Source of the DNA: Thiomonas sp. X19
GTDB lineage: Bacteria > Pseudomonadota > Gammaproteobacteria > Burkholderiales > Burkholderiaceae_C
Direction of reading: 5' to 3'
Length of the DNA stretch: 64,000 nucleotides
Assembly (NCBI RefSeq): GCF_900089495.1
Contig: NZ_LT605203.1
Location: 2,010,216 to 2,074,215 of the forward strand
Made by a program: the position numbers and the translations under genes. Positions within the stretch are counted from its first letter, which is position 1. The number at the start of each line of letters is the position of its first letter. Shown piece by piece: positions 9,150 through 17,825 of this stretch. The notes beneath the pieces were generated by a model. The model did not search any database. It was given only the letters and a program-made list of their open reading frames with translations, and was not told where the DNA came from.

Positions 9150-9502
9150 GCGCGCCAGGGCCTTTCGCTTTGAGCTGATGTTGATGAGTGTGAGTGCCCC
9201 AGGGTCGGCGCGCCGACCCGCCCCCCGTGGGGGTCAAGGAAACTTGGGGCTGCCCTGCGTTTCCTTGAAAGCGGATGCGACGAGGGCAGCGCCTCGCGGG
9301 GTTCGGATCGCAGGGCATCTTAGGCCGCGGCCGGCCGCGCCGGCATCCCTCATTCGCGGCTGTCGTGGCATCCCCCCGGCGGCATCGCGGCAAACTCTCG
9401 CCGCCGGTTTTACCTTTCCTTACCCCGCCCATGCCTTGTCGTGCACCCATCCGGCACCACAATCCCTGCATCCTTCCATCACCGAAACGAAACGCAAGCA
9501 CC
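9150..9502. other. Divergent intergenic region with palindrome and inverted repeat
   Basis: 353 bases between the asnB-like gene (minus) and the Gln-rich gene (plus). It contains a perfect 18-bp palindrome gggtcggcgcgccgaccc at 9202-9219 and a perfect 10-bp inverted repeat, tcaaggaaac at 9234-9243 with gtttccttga at 9259-9268. No confident -35/-10 pair was seen. These could be operators or transcript-end hairpins; nothing coding is supported. Confidence 0.6.
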
Positions 9503-9946
9503 ATGGATCTCCAAACCATCGACCAGAACTACCAGCAACTTCAAGCTCAGGACCAGACCATTGCGCAGGAACTGCAGGCACTGGCCGGCAAGCTGCAAAC
9601 CGCCGCGCAAGGCGGCAACACCGACGCCCGCGAATGGCTGCTCGACCTGCGTGAAGTCGCTCTGGCCGTGCAGGCCCAGCAACAGCAGATGAACCAGTTG
9701 TTGCAAGCCATCCATGCCATGTGGCAGAACCAGCAAAACCAACTGCAGCCCATGTCCGCCGCGTCCCAGCCCGGCTACATGCCCCAAGGCATGGGCCAGG
9801 GCGCCATGGCCCCCGCCTACGGCCGGCCCGCAGGCGGCGGGCTGATGGGGGCCCTCAGCGGTTTTCTCGGCTCCGGCTTCGGCCAAGCCATGGAAATGGG
9901 CGCCGGCATCGGCCTGGGCGAGGACTTGATCAACAAGATTTTTTGA
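9503..9946 (+). CDS. Orphan Gln-rich hypothetical protein
   Basis: 147 residues from ATG 9503; the frame stays open upstream but that part is Pro/Arg-rich and unlikely. Residues 1-80 are Gln/Ala-rich and helical (MDLQTIDQNYQQLQAQ, VQAQQQQMNQLLQ), likely coiled coil. A Met/Gly/Pro-rich linker follows, and the C-terminal 35 residues are Gly-rich and hydrophobic (GGGLMGALSGFLGSGFGQAMEMGAGIGLGEDLINKIF, here only its character is noted). That tail resembles a short membrane-associating or oligomerising segment. No family recognised. It points away from the asnB cassette and towards moeA, six bases from the moeA stop. Confidence 0.6.
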   Translation: MDLQTIDQNYQQLQAQDQTIAQELQALAGKLQTAAQGGNTDAREWLLDLREVALAVQAQQQQMNQLLQAIHAMWQNQQNQLQPMSAASQPGYMPQGMGQGAMAPAYGRPAGGGLMGALSGFLGSGFGQAMEMGAGIGLGEDLINKIF

Positions 9947-9952
9947 GAGGCC

Positions 9953-11263
9953 CTAGACCAGCCCTTCGAACGGCAAAAAATCCACCATCTCCCCCGCCTG
10001 CACGCTGCCTTGTTCGTGGTGCAGGACGATGAAGCCGTCGGCCTCGCTCATGGAGCGCAGGATGCCGGAGCCCTGGTCGCCGGTGGTGCGGGCGCTGTAG
10101 CGGCCGGGTTGGTCAGGCAGGGGGGTGAGCACGGCGCGCTGGTATTCGGTGCGGCCGGGGCGTTTGCGCAGGGTGGTTTGTGCCGCGACCGGCAGCAAGG
10201 GCAGGGGCTTGATGGGCGCGCCCATCATGTGCAGCAGGGCGTCGCGGACGAAGGCGTAGAACGTGACCATCACCGCCACGGGGTTGCCGGGCAGGCCGAA
10301 CAGCACGGCACGGCGGCCGTGGCTGGCGATGCTGCCGAAGGCCATCGGGCGGCCGGGGCGCATGGCGATGCGCCAGAACGCCACGTCCCCGAGCGCGGCC
10401 ATGACGCTGCGCAGGTGGTCGGCCTCGCCGACGCTGACGCCGCCGGAGGTGATGACGGCGTCGGCGTTTTCGCAGGCCTGGCGCAGCGCGGCCTCGAGCA
10501 GCGCGGGGTCGTCGCGCACCACGCCGAGGTCGAGCACGTCGCAGCCCAGGCGCTGCAGCATGGCCCAGAGGGTGTAGCGGTTACTGTCGTAGACGCAGCC
10601 CTCACTCAGCGGCTGGCCGATGGAGCGCAGTTCGTCGCCACTGGACAGAAAGGCCACGCGCAGACGGCGCCACACCATGACCTCGGCTTGGCCGAGCGAG
10701 GCGATGAGCCCGATGTCGGCCGGACGCAGGAGCTTGCCGGCCAGCAGCGCGGGCTGGCCGGCGCGCAGGTCTTCGCCGCGCATGCGGGCGTTGTCGCCGC
10801 GTTTGAGCACGCCGGCGGGGATGTGGACCTGTCCGCCCTCGACGCGGCAGAACTCTTGCGGCACGACGGTGTCGCAGCCGGCGGGCAGCACGGCGCCGGT
10901 CATGATGCGCAGGCAGCTTCCCGCGGCAACGTCGCCGCTGAACTCATGCCCGGCCAGACCGGTGCCGGCGATGCGCAAGGTTGCTGCGCCATCGGCGCCG
11001 AGGTCGCCGGAGCGCAAGGCGTAGCCGTCCATGCCGGAGTTGTTGTGGGCGGGAACGTCCATCGGCGCGATGACGTCTTCGGCCAGCACCCGGCCGAACG
11101 CGGCGCGCAGGTCCACGCGCTCGGCCACGCGCACGGGCTGCACGAAACGGCGGATGACTTCCTGCACCTTGTCCACCGGCAGGGCCTTGGGGTCGTAGCC
11201 GCTGACGCAACTGACGACCTGGGCGAGATCGGGGGGAGGCACGGCGCTGGAGGAAGCTGGCAT
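9953..11263 (-). CDS. moeA: Molybdopterin molybdotransferase MoeA
   Basis: 436 residues. Inserts molybdenum into adenylylated molybdopterin in the last step of molybdenum cofactor synthesis. Readable landmarks are VPAHNNSGMDGYALR near the N-terminus, RIMTGAVLPAGCDTVVPQE, ITSGGVSVGEADH and the FGLPGNPVAVMVTF loop of the MoaB/MogA-like domain. Ten bases separate it from mobA upstream, so moaA-mobA-moeA form one minus-strand operon. Length is normal for the family. Confidence 0.95.
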   Translation of the reverse strand: MPASSSAVPPPDLAQVVSCVSGYDPKALPVDKVQEVIRRFVQPVRVAERVDLRAAFGRVLAEDVIAPMDVPAHNNSGMDGYALRSGDLGADGAATLRIAGTGLAGHEFSGDVAAGSCLRIMTGAVLPAGCDTVVPQEFCRVEGGQVHIPAGVLKRGDNARMRGEDLRAGQPALLAGKLLRPADIGLIASLGQAEVMVWRRLRVAFLSSGDELRSIGQPLSEGCVYDSNRYTLWAMLQRLGCDVLDLGVVRDDPALLEAALRQACENADAVITSGGVSVGEADHLRSVMAALGDVAFWRIAMRPGRPMAFGSIASHGRRAVLFGLPGNPVAVMVTFYAFVRDALLHMMGAPIKPLPLLPVAAQTTLRKRPGRTEYQRAVLTPLPDQPGRYSARTTGDQGSGILRSMSEADGFIVLHHEQGSVQAGEMVDFLPFEGLV

Positions 11264-11272
11264 GGCGTGGCT

Positions 11273-11896
11273 TTAGCGGACGGTTGGGGCCGGGGAGGGA
11301 GCGGCCTGTTCCAGCGCGCGCAGTTCGGGCAGGGAATTGACGTTCTCGAAATCGCCGGGATGGTCGAAATCGACTTCCACGGTGTGCAGGGTGGCGGTCC
11401 AGGCGTCGATCTTGCTGCCGCCGCCATCGAGAAAACACGTCAGGCTTTCCAGCAGATCGGCGCGCAGCAGGCAGAACACGGGCTGGGTGCGTCCGCCCAC
11501 ACGTGCCATCGCCACCTCGGCCGATGCGTCAACCGCGCCTTGCCCCAGGCGCTGAGCCAGGTCGAGCGGGAACAGCGGGCTGTCGCAGGGCACGGTGAGC
11601 AGCCAGTGGGTGTCGCAATGCGTCAACCCCGTGGCGAAGCCGGCCAGTGGTCCGGCATAGGCCAGCGGGTCGGCGTCGGGCCAGACCGGCACGCCGAAAG
11701 CCTCGTAGGCGGCAAGATTGCGGTTGGCGTTGATCATCACCATGCACACCTGGGCCTGCAGCCGCAGCAGCGCGTGCATGGCCAGTGGCAGGCCGCGAAA
11801 GGGTTGCAGGCCCTTGTCGTTGCCACCCATGCGTGAGCCACGCCCGCCAGCAAGAATGAGGCCGGTGATGGCATCCGGTGCAAGGGTTTCAGGCAT
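11273..11896 (-). CDS. mobA: Molybdenum cofactor guanylyltransferase MobA
   Basis: 207 residues from ATG 11896 (MPETLAPDAITGLILAGG). Transfers GMP from GTP to the molybdenum cofactor, making the bis-MGD form used by DMSO-reductase-family enzymes. The nucleotidyltransferase signature LAGGRGSRMGGNDKG is at residues 15-29, and the conserved VPCDSPLFP follows. An upstream in-frame extension to 11989 exists but carries no family sequence. Sits between moaA and moeA on the same strand. Confidence 0.94.
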   Translation of the reverse strand: MPETLAPDAITGLILAGGRGSRMGGNDKGLQPFRGLPLAMHALLRLQAQVCMVMINANRNLAAYEAFGVPVWPDADPLAYAGPLAGFATGLTHCDTHWLLTVPCDSPLFPLDLAQRLGQGAVDASAEVAMARVGGRTQPVFCLLRADLLESLTCFLDGGGSKIDAWTATLHTVEVDFDHPGDFENVNSLPELRALEQAAPSPAPTVR

Positions 11897-11989
11897 GGTG
11901 GACTCAGGTTGCGGGTGGGTGCATGGGGTTCGCCTGGCGGGCGGGATTTCACGAACGTCAAGACGAGGCACGCCGGCGCCACGGCGCAA

Positions 11990-13126
11990 TCAACCGCCGA
12001 TATACGACATCTCCACCCGGCGCTCGGCGCGCTGGGTCCGGGCCGCAGCGCTGCCGCGCAACTCGGAATAGCGGTCGTCACGCCGGCTCCACACCTGGGC
12101 GATGGCGGCCTGCAAGTCGGCGTCGCTCGCCTGTTGTATGCCTTGTTGCGGGTCGCCGCGCAGCAGGGCGCGCAGGTCGTGGCCGTGGCTGGCGAAGAGG
12201 CAAAGGTAGAGCTTGCCTTCCATCGACAAGCGGGCGCGGTTGCAGTCGTGGCAAAAGGCCCGGGTGACGCTGGAGATGGCGCCAATTTCAAGGCTGCCGT
12301 CGTCCAGCAGCCAGCGCTCGGCGGTTTCGCCCAGCACGGTGGGGTCGAGCGCGTGCAGCGGGTGGCGCTGGGCAATGCGCGCCAGCAACTCGGCCGAGGG
12401 CAGGACCTGATCCATGCGCCAGCCGTTGGTGTTGCCCACGTCCATGAATTCGATGAAGCGCAGCACCACGCCGCTGCCGCGGAAATGCTCGATCATGGGC
12501 AGAATCTGGTCGTCGTTCACACCGCGCTGCACCACCATGTTCACCTTCACCGGACGCAGTCCGGCGGTCTGCGCCGCGGCGATGCCTTCCAGCACGGTTT
12601 GCAGCGGGAAGTCCATATCGTTCATGCGGCGGAAGACGGCGTCGTCAATGGCGTCCAGGCTCACGGTCACGCGGTGCAAACCGGCCCGCGCCAGTGCTTC
12701 GGCCTTGCGCGCGAGGATGGAGGCGTTGGTGGTCATGGTCAGTTCCACCGGCTCGCCGTCCGGCGTGCGGATGGCGGCGAGCATGGCCACCAGGTCCTCC
12801 ACGCCCTTGCGCAGCAGCGGCTCACCGCCGGTGATGCGCAGTTTGCGCACGCCCAAGCTGACGAACACGCGCGCCAGGCGCTCGATTTCCTCGAAGCGCA
12901 GCAGATCGGCGTGGCGCAGGAATTCGTAATGCGCGTCGAACGCCTCTTTCGGCATGCAATAGGTGCAGCGGAAATTGCAGCGATCGGTGATGGAGATGCG
13001 CAGATCGTGCAGCGGCCGGCCCAACTTGTCGGCCAGCAGCGCACCGGGCGCGTGGGAGTGCGCGGGAACGGCCGGCACGCTGGAGGCGTAGCGGTGATCG
13101 ACGATGGGAATGGTTCGCTCGGACAT
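11990..13126 (-). CDS. moaA: GTP 3',8-cyclase MoaA
   Basis: Radical SAM enzyme of about 378 residues that starts molybdopterin synthesis by rearranging GTP with MoaC. The SAM cluster is Cys50, Cys54 and Cys57 in CNFRCTYCM. The second, C-terminal cluster has two Cys in [11 protein letters not shown] and the third in YLCLFA. The chain ends in Gly-Gly (SYIGG), as required for activity in this family. Start [10 protein letters not shown] was chosen over the longer frame to 13174. No moaC, moaD or moaE is in the window. Confidence 0.95.
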   Translation of the reverse strand: MSERTIPIVDHRYASSVPAVPAHSHAPGALLADKLGRPLHDLRISITDRCNFRCTYCMPKEAFDAHYEFLRHADLLRFEEIERLARVFVSLGVRKLRITGGEPLLRKGVEDLVAMLAAIRTPDGEPVELTMTTNASILARKAEALARAGLHRVTVSLDAIDDAVFRRMNDMDFPLQTVLEGIAAAQTAGLRPVKVNMVVQRGVNDDQILPMIEHFRGSGVVLRFIEFMDVGNTNGWRMDQVLPSAELLARIAQRHPLHALDPTVLGETAERWLLDDGSLEIGAISSVTRAFCHDCNRARLSMEGKLYLCLFASHGHDLRALLRGDPQQGIQQASDADLQAAIAQVWSRRDDRYSELRGSAAARTQRAERRVEMSYIGG

Positions 13127-13291
13127 ATCGACATTATCGGCAAAGACCGTCTGCCTGGGGGTTGCGGGCGCCATGCCCGCACGCTGCGCGGGCGCTGGGC
13201 AGCATCGCGGCGTTGTTGCGACGCGGCATCGCTCGTACTATGGCTGCATGCCGTGGCCGGCGCCGCAAGTGCGGTTCAGGCCTGCCCGTTG

Positions 13292-13324
13292 ACAGAACAT
13301 TCACAGAACATTCACAGAACATCC
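13292..13324 (+). repeat. Three tandem copies of an 11-bp repeat
   Basis: acagaacattc occurs at 13292-13302 and 13303-13313, then acagaacatcc at 13314-13324, followed by a partial copy acagaa. The array ends 13 bases before the ATG of the SDR gene, so it lies in its leader or promoter. The 11-bp period is close to one helical turn. Confidence 0.85.
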
Positions 13325-13337
13325 ACAGAAGAGAGAC

Positions 13338-14120
13338 ATGGCATATTCCATCGACTTATCCGGCCGCGTGGCGCTGGTGACCGGCGCCTCCAGCGGCCTT
13401 GGCTGGCAGTTTGCCCGCGTGCTGGCGCAAGCTGGCGCCGGCGTGGTCTTGGCGGGGCGGCGCACCGAGCGGCTGAAGGAGTTGCGTGCCCACATCGAGG
13501 CCGAGGGCGGCGACGCCCATGTGGTGAAGCTGGACGTGACCGACACCGGCAGCATCGGCGCGGCCGTGGCCCATGCCGAGACCGAGATGGGCAATATCGA
13601 CATTCTGGTCAACAACTCGGGCATGTCGGTGGCGCGCAAGCTCACCGAGATTTCGCCCGACGATTACGACCGCATGTTCGACACCAACACGCGCGGCGCC
13701 TTCTTCGTCGCACAGGAAGTGGCCAAGCGCATGATCGCCCGTTCCAAGGGAGCAGCGCCGGGCACCTGGGCGGGCGGGCGCATCATCAACATCGCTTCCA
13801 TGGCCGGGTTGCGCGTGCTGCCGCAGATTGGCGTGTACGCCATGAGCAAGGCCGCCGTGGTGCACATGACGCGGGCCATGGCGCTGGAGTGGGGGCGCTA
13901 CGGCATCAACACCAACGCCATCTGCCCCGGCTACATCGACACCGAGATCAACCACGGCCACTGGGCCACCGAAGCCGGCCAGAAACTCATCGACATGCTG
14001 CCGCGCAAGCGTGTGGGCAAACCCGAAGACCTGGACGGCGTGCTGTTGATGCTGGCCAGCGGCCAGAGCCACTTCGTCAACGGCGCGGTGATTGCCGCCG
14101 ACGACGGCTTCGGCGTCTGA
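13338..14120 (+). CDS. Short-chain dehydrogenase/reductase
   Basis: 260 residues, classical SDR. NAD(P)-binding TGASSGLG at 15-22, NNSG in the structural Asn motif, and the catalytic pair Tyr167 and Lys171 in YAMSKAA. The C-terminal half ends near a NGAVIAADDGFGV segment typical of FabG-like members. The start ATG follows a good ribosome-binding site (agaagagag). Directly downstream are a thioesterase and an acetoacetyl-CoA synthetase gene on the same strand, so a role in 3-hydroxyacyl or 3-ketoacyl metabolism is likely. Exact substrate unknown. Confidence 0.85.
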   Translation: MAYSIDLSGRVALVTGASSGLGWQFARVLAQAGAGVVLAGRRTERLKELRAHIEAEGGDAHVVKLDVTDTGSIGAAVAHAETEMGNIDILVNNSGMSVARKLTEISPDDYDRMFDTNTRGAFFVAQEVAKRMIARSKGAAPGTWAGGRIINIASMAGLRVLPQIGVYAMSKAAVVHMTRAMALEWGRYGINTNAICPGYIDTEINHGHWATEAGQKLIDMLPRKRVGKPEDLDGVLLMLASGQSHFVNGAVIAADDGFGV

Positions 14121-14138
14121 GACCGACACGACCGAGCG

Positions 14139-14561
14139 ATGCATCTCGATCTTCCCGAGCGCAAGCGGCCTGTTTTCGACATCGTCGTTCCCATACGCTG
14201 GGGCGATATGGACGCGATGGGCCATGTCAACAACACGGTGTACTTCCGCTACATGGAAATTGCCCGGCTGGACTGGCTGAGCAGCCTGGACATGGGCGCT
14301 GCGCCGCAAGGGCAGGGGCCGGTCATCGTCAACGCCTTTTGCAATTTTCACCAGGAACTGCGCCACCCGGGCGATGTGCGGGTCAGCATGTTCGTCGCCA
14401 ACCCCGGGCGCAGCAGCTTCGACACCTTCTATGAGCTGCGCCGCACCGACGACGCCACGACGCTCTACGCCAGCGGCGGCGCCAAGACGGTGTGGATCGA
14501 CCATGCCCTGCGCAAAAGCGCGCCGCTGCCCGAGGAACTGCGGCGGCTGATTGCGAGCTGA
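14139..14561 (+). CDS. Acyl-CoA thioesterase of the 4-hydroxybenzoyl-CoA thioesterase type
   Basis: 140 residues, single hotdog fold. The signature WGDMDAMGHVNNTVYFRYME carries the acidic residue and HVNN pattern of YbgC/FadM-like thioesterases, which hydrolyse acyl-CoA thioesters in the cytosol. It starts 18 bases after the SDR stop and is followed by the acetoacetyl-CoA synthetase gene 46 bases on, so the three probably form an operon. Substrate chain length cannot be told. Confidence 0.85.
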   Translation: MHLDLPERKRPVFDIVVPIRWGDMDAMGHVNNTVYFRYMEIARLDWLSSLDMGAAPQGQGPVIVNAFCNFHQELRHPGDVRVSMFVANPGRSSFDTFYELRRTDDATTLYASGGAKTVWIDHALRKSAPLPEELRRLIAS

Positions 14562-14607
14562 TGAACAGCGGGCCCAAGCCTGCGAAACCCTTGTTGGAGG
14601 AGACAGC

Positions 14608-16629
14608 ATGAACGCACCGCTCACGCTCGAGCAAAACCAGCCGCTCTGGCAGCCCAGCCCCGAACGCATCGCCGCGGCGCATGTCACGGCGTTTCGCCAG
14701 TTCGTCAACCAGCGCCGCGGCCTGCAACTGGTGGACTACGAAGCCCTGTGGCAATGGTCCATCCACAACCTGGGCGACTTCTGGGGCGCGGTCTGGGATA
14801 GCTCCGACGTGAAAGCCGAGCATCGCGGCGAGCGGGTTTACCTGCCGGCCGACAGCATGCCCGACGCCCGTTTCTTCCCCGACGCCCGGCTCAATTTCGC
14901 GCAGAACCTGCTGCGCCGCAAGGACGACCTCACCGCCATCCTGTTCTGGGGCGAAGACAAGGTGCGGCGTGAACTGAGCTGGCGGCAACTGCATGCCGAA
15001 GTCTCGCGCATGCAGCAATGGCTGGCGGCGCAGGGCGTGGGTCCGGGCGACCGCGTCGCGGCCTATCTGCCCAATCTGCCCGAAGCCATCATCACCATGC
15101 TCGCGGCCAGCAGCCTGGGGGCGATGTTCACCTCGGCCTCGCCCGATTTCGGCGCTCAGGGCCTGATCGACCGCTTCGGCCAAGTGCAGCCGAAAGTGCT
15201 GGTGGCTTGCGACGGTTATTTCTACGCCGGCAAGACCGTGGACGTGCGCGACAAACTGGCCGAGGCCGTTCCCCGGCTGGAAAGCCTGCAAGCCGTGCTC
15301 ATCGTGCCCTATGTGGCCCAAGCGCTGGGCGCACGCACCGACTTGGCCGCCATCCCCAAGGCCAGGTTGTGGGCCGAAGCACTGGCGCCCTTTGCCGGCG
15401 GCGAGGTGCGCTTCGTGCAACTGCCTTTCGACCACCCGCTCTATATCCTGTATTCCAGCGGCACCACGGGTGTGCCCAAGTGCATCGTGCACCGTGCCGG
15501 TGGCGTGCTGCTCAAGCACCTGAGCGAAATGCGCCTGCATGCCGATGTGCACACCGGCGACCGCGTCTTCTACTTCACCACTTGCGGCTGGATGATGTGG
15601 AACTGGCTGGTCTCGGCCCTCACGCAAAGCGCGACGCTGTGCCTCTACGACGGCTCGCCATTCGCGGCTGGCGGCAACATCCTGTTCGACTATGCCGACG
15701 CGGTCGGCATGACGCATTTCGGCACGTCGGCCAAGTTCATCGAGGCCATGGACAAGGCCGGGCTGGAGCCGATCAAAACCCATCAGCTCAGCGCCTTGCG
15801 CAGCGTGTTTTCCACCGGCTCGCCGCTGGTGGCCGAGGGTTTCGACACGGTGTACCAGCGCATCAAGCGCAATGTCTGCCTGAGTTCCATTTCCGGCGGC
15901 ACCGATCTGGTGAGTTGCTTCACCCTCGGCACCCCGACCCATCCGGTGTGGCGCGGCGAGATCCAGGCAGCCGCCTTGGGCATGGCCGTGGCCGTGTTCG
16001 ACGAAGACGGCAAGCCCCTGCCCGATGGGCAAAAGGGCGAGCTGGTCTGCACCCAGCCCTTTCCCACCATGCCACTGGGCTTCCTGGTGGACGGCAGCAT
16101 GGACAAGGGACGCAGCAAATACATGGACGCCTACTTCACCCGCATGCCCGGGGTGTGGCACCACGGCGACTACATCGAGCGCACGGCGCACCATGGCTAC
16201 ATCATCTATGGCCGCTCCGACGCCACGCTCAACCCGGGTGGGGTGCGCATCGGCACGGCGGAAATCTATCGCCAGGTGGAGCAACTGCCAGAGGTGGTGG
16301 AGTCCCTGGTCATCGGCCAGAACTGGCCGCCCGGCACCTACAACGACGTGCGCGTGGTGCTGTTCGTCAAGCTGCGCGAGGGCCTGGAGTTGGACGAGGC
16401 GCTCATCAACCGCATCAAGCTGGCCATTCGCAACAACACCACGCCACGCCACGTTCCCGCCCGCGTGGTGCAGGTGCACGACATTCCCCGCACCAAGAGC
16501 AACAAGATTGTGGAGCTGGCGGTGCGCAATCTGGTGCATGGCGAGCCGGTGAAAAACCTCACCGCCCTGGCCAACCCGGATGCACTGGACGAATACCGCC
16601 AGCTCAAGAACGAGTTGGAAGCGTCCTGA
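14608..16629 (+). CDS. Acetoacetyl-CoA synthetase
   Basis: 673 residues from ATG 14608, which follows a strong site ggaggaga; an upstream in-frame extension lacks one. Activates acetoacetate with ATP and CoA. It is an ANL ligase with the N-terminal cap (LWQPSPERIAAAHVTAF, YEALWQWSIHNLGDFW) special to acetoacetyl/propionyl-type synthetases. The P-loop is YSSGTTGVPKCIVH, then YFTTCGWMMWNW, and the adenylation-site GDYIER and GRSDATLNPGGVRIG. The catalytic Lys near the end is in IPRTKSNKIVE. With the SDR and thioesterase it suggests acetoacetate salvage or polyhydroxybutyrate turnover. Confidence 0.9.
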   Translation: MNAPLTLEQNQPLWQPSPERIAAAHVTAFRQFVNQRRGLQLVDYEALWQWSIHNLGDFWGAVWDSSDVKAEHRGERVYLPADSMPDARFFPDARLNFAQNLLRRKDDLTAILFWGEDKVRRELSWRQLHAEVSRMQQWLAAQGVGPGDRVAAYLPNLPEAIITMLAASSLGAMFTSASPDFGAQGLIDRFGQVQPKVLVACDGYFYAGKTVDVRDKLAEAVPRLESLQAVLIVPYVAQALGARTDLAAIPKARLWAEALAPFAGGEVRFVQLPFDHPLYILYSSGTTGVPKCIVHRAGGVLLKHLSEMRLHADVHTGDRVFYFTTCGWMMWNWLVSALTQSATLCLYDGSPFAAGGNILFDYADAVGMTHFGTSAKFIEAMDKAGLEPIKTHQLSALRSVFSTGSPLVAEGFDTVYQRIKRNVCLSSISGGTDLVSCFTLGTPTHPVWRGEIQAAALGMAVAVFDEDGKPLPDGQKGELVCTQPFPTMPLGFLVDGSMDKGRSKYMDAYFTRMPGVWHHGDYIERTAHHGYIIYGRSDATLNPGGVRIGTAEIYRQVEQLPEVVESLVIGQNWPPGTYNDVRVVLFVKLREGLELDEALINRIKLAIRNNTTPRHVPARVVQVHDIPRTKSNKIVELAVRNLVHGEPVKNLTALANPDALDEYRQLKNELEAS

Positions 16630-16705
16630 CTTGGGATCGGCCTGATGGGCGGCCTGATTCGTGGCTTGCTGCCTGGGTTGCAGCCCGATGCAACCCAGGC
16701 TGATC

Positions 16706-17542
16706 TCAGCGCACCGCCCACTTCGCCCGCCACGCCGACCACAGCTTGCGCGTGGGCGTGAGGTCGATGCGTCGCCCCAGCAGGTCGTAGTCTTCGCGCT
16801 CCATTTCGCGTAGCAAGGCATGCGCCATCCTGGACAGTGCCACGGCGGGCCGAGCAGCCATGCCCATGCCCTTCGGGCGCAGCGCATCGGCCGTCACCAG
16901 CGCGGCCTGGGCGCGTGTGGCGGCGTCGCGCAGCAGCGCGCGCACTTGCGGTGAATCCGTACCGTCCAGCAACTGGCGTGCCTTCACCTCATGCGTGGCC
17001 AAGGCGTCCACAGGCAGGAAGATCCAGCCTCGGCGCAGGTCGCGCCCGACGTCGCGCACCAGGTTCACCTGGGCCAGGGCCGCGCCCAGCGCTTGCGCGT
17101 AATCGAGCGCCGGGGGGGCGCTCTGCCCAGCGAGCAGGCAGGCGACACGGGCCACCTGGCCGGGTCCGTCGCCGAGGTGGCGCAGCAGTCCCTGCCAGTC
17201 CAGCCAGCGGTTTTGCCGCAACACCTCCTCAACCTGCGCCAGCGCCTGCAGCATGGGTTCAGGTGGCACATCAGCCGCTTTCAGTGCCGGTTGCAAGGTC
17301 AGCAGCAGGGGGTGATCGGGCCGCCCATCCCGACATTGACCGATCTGCACCTCCCACCAGGCCAGCTTGGCAGCCGCCACCCCAGCGTCCGTCACGCCGT
17401 GGGGAATGCTGCGCACGGCCCGCCACCACGCTTGCAGCGCGAGCAGAGGCTGGCGTTGCGCTGGCGGTAGCTGCAGCGTGGCGTAGTACCACGACGTGCC
17501 GCGTGGGGCGAAACCCGTTGCGGGTGGATTTTCAGGCTGCAT
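16706..17542 (-). CDS. Squalene/phytoene synthase-family protein without first Asp motif
   Basis: 278 residues. N-terminal GTSWYYATLQLPPAQR and VTDAGVAAAKLAWWEVQI align with bacterial prenyl-head-to-head synthases, and the second Asp-rich motif is present as VNLVRDVGRDLRRGWIFLP. The first motif (normally DDxxD just before VTDAGVA) is replaced by RSIPHG. That motif binds magnesium and the diphosphate of one substrate, so this protein may have no condensing activity. No other isoprenoid gene is adjacent; it is divergent from tRNA-Leu. Confidence 0.8.
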   Translation of the reverse strand: MQPENPPATGFAPRGTSWYYATLQLPPAQRQPLLALQAWWRAVRSIPHGVTDAGVAAAKLAWWEVQIGQCRDGRPDHPLLLTLQPALKAADVPPEPMLQALAQVEEVLRQNRWLDWQGLLRHLGDGPGQVARVACLLAGQSAPPALDYAQALGAALAQVNLVRDVGRDLRRGWIFLPVDALATHEVKARQLLDGTDSPQVRALLRDAATRAQAALVTADALRPKGMGMAARPAVALSRMAHALLREMEREDYDLLGRRIDLTPTRKLWSAWRAKWAVR

Positions 17543-17703
17543 GGGGTCTCATGGCTGTGGGGTGGGTTGCTTCGTGCGGAGGCCCGCGCAGGCCAGAGGA
17601 TAAAATAGAGCGTTTGCCGATGGCGCAGTGCAGTCTTGCATCCGGCTTGCGATGGCGATGGCCGCAGTTCGCAAGCGTGCAGGCATGTTGCGCCTGGTCC
17701 CTT

Positions 17704-17790
17704 GCGAGGGTGGCGAAATTGGTAGACGCACCAGGTTTAGGTCCTGACGCCTTCACCGGCGTGGGGGTTCGAGTCCCCCCCCTCGCACCA
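17704..17790 (+). tRNA. tRNA-Leu (anticodon UAG)
   Basis: 87 bases. Acceptor gcgaggg pairs with ccctcgc before A-CCA, which is encoded. The D arm contains ggtagac, the anticodon loop tttaggt gives UAG, a long variable arm is present as in class II tRNAs, and the T arm carries ggttcgagtcc. It lies 35 bases upstream of tig. Confidence 0.97.
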
Positions 17791-17825
17791 CGGCATCCTC
17801 ATTCTTTTTCACGATCGGAATTCCC

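Noticed and set aside
10010..11836. Long plus-strand open frame of about 600 codons antisense to moeA and mobA
   Set aside because: Its translation is His/Gly/Gln-rich without any family motif, and the minus strand encodes clear MoeA and MobA. GC-rich genomes give such shadow frames.
13292..13324. CRISPR array
   Set aside because: Units are 11 bp and directly adjacent, without spacers, and there are no cas genes.
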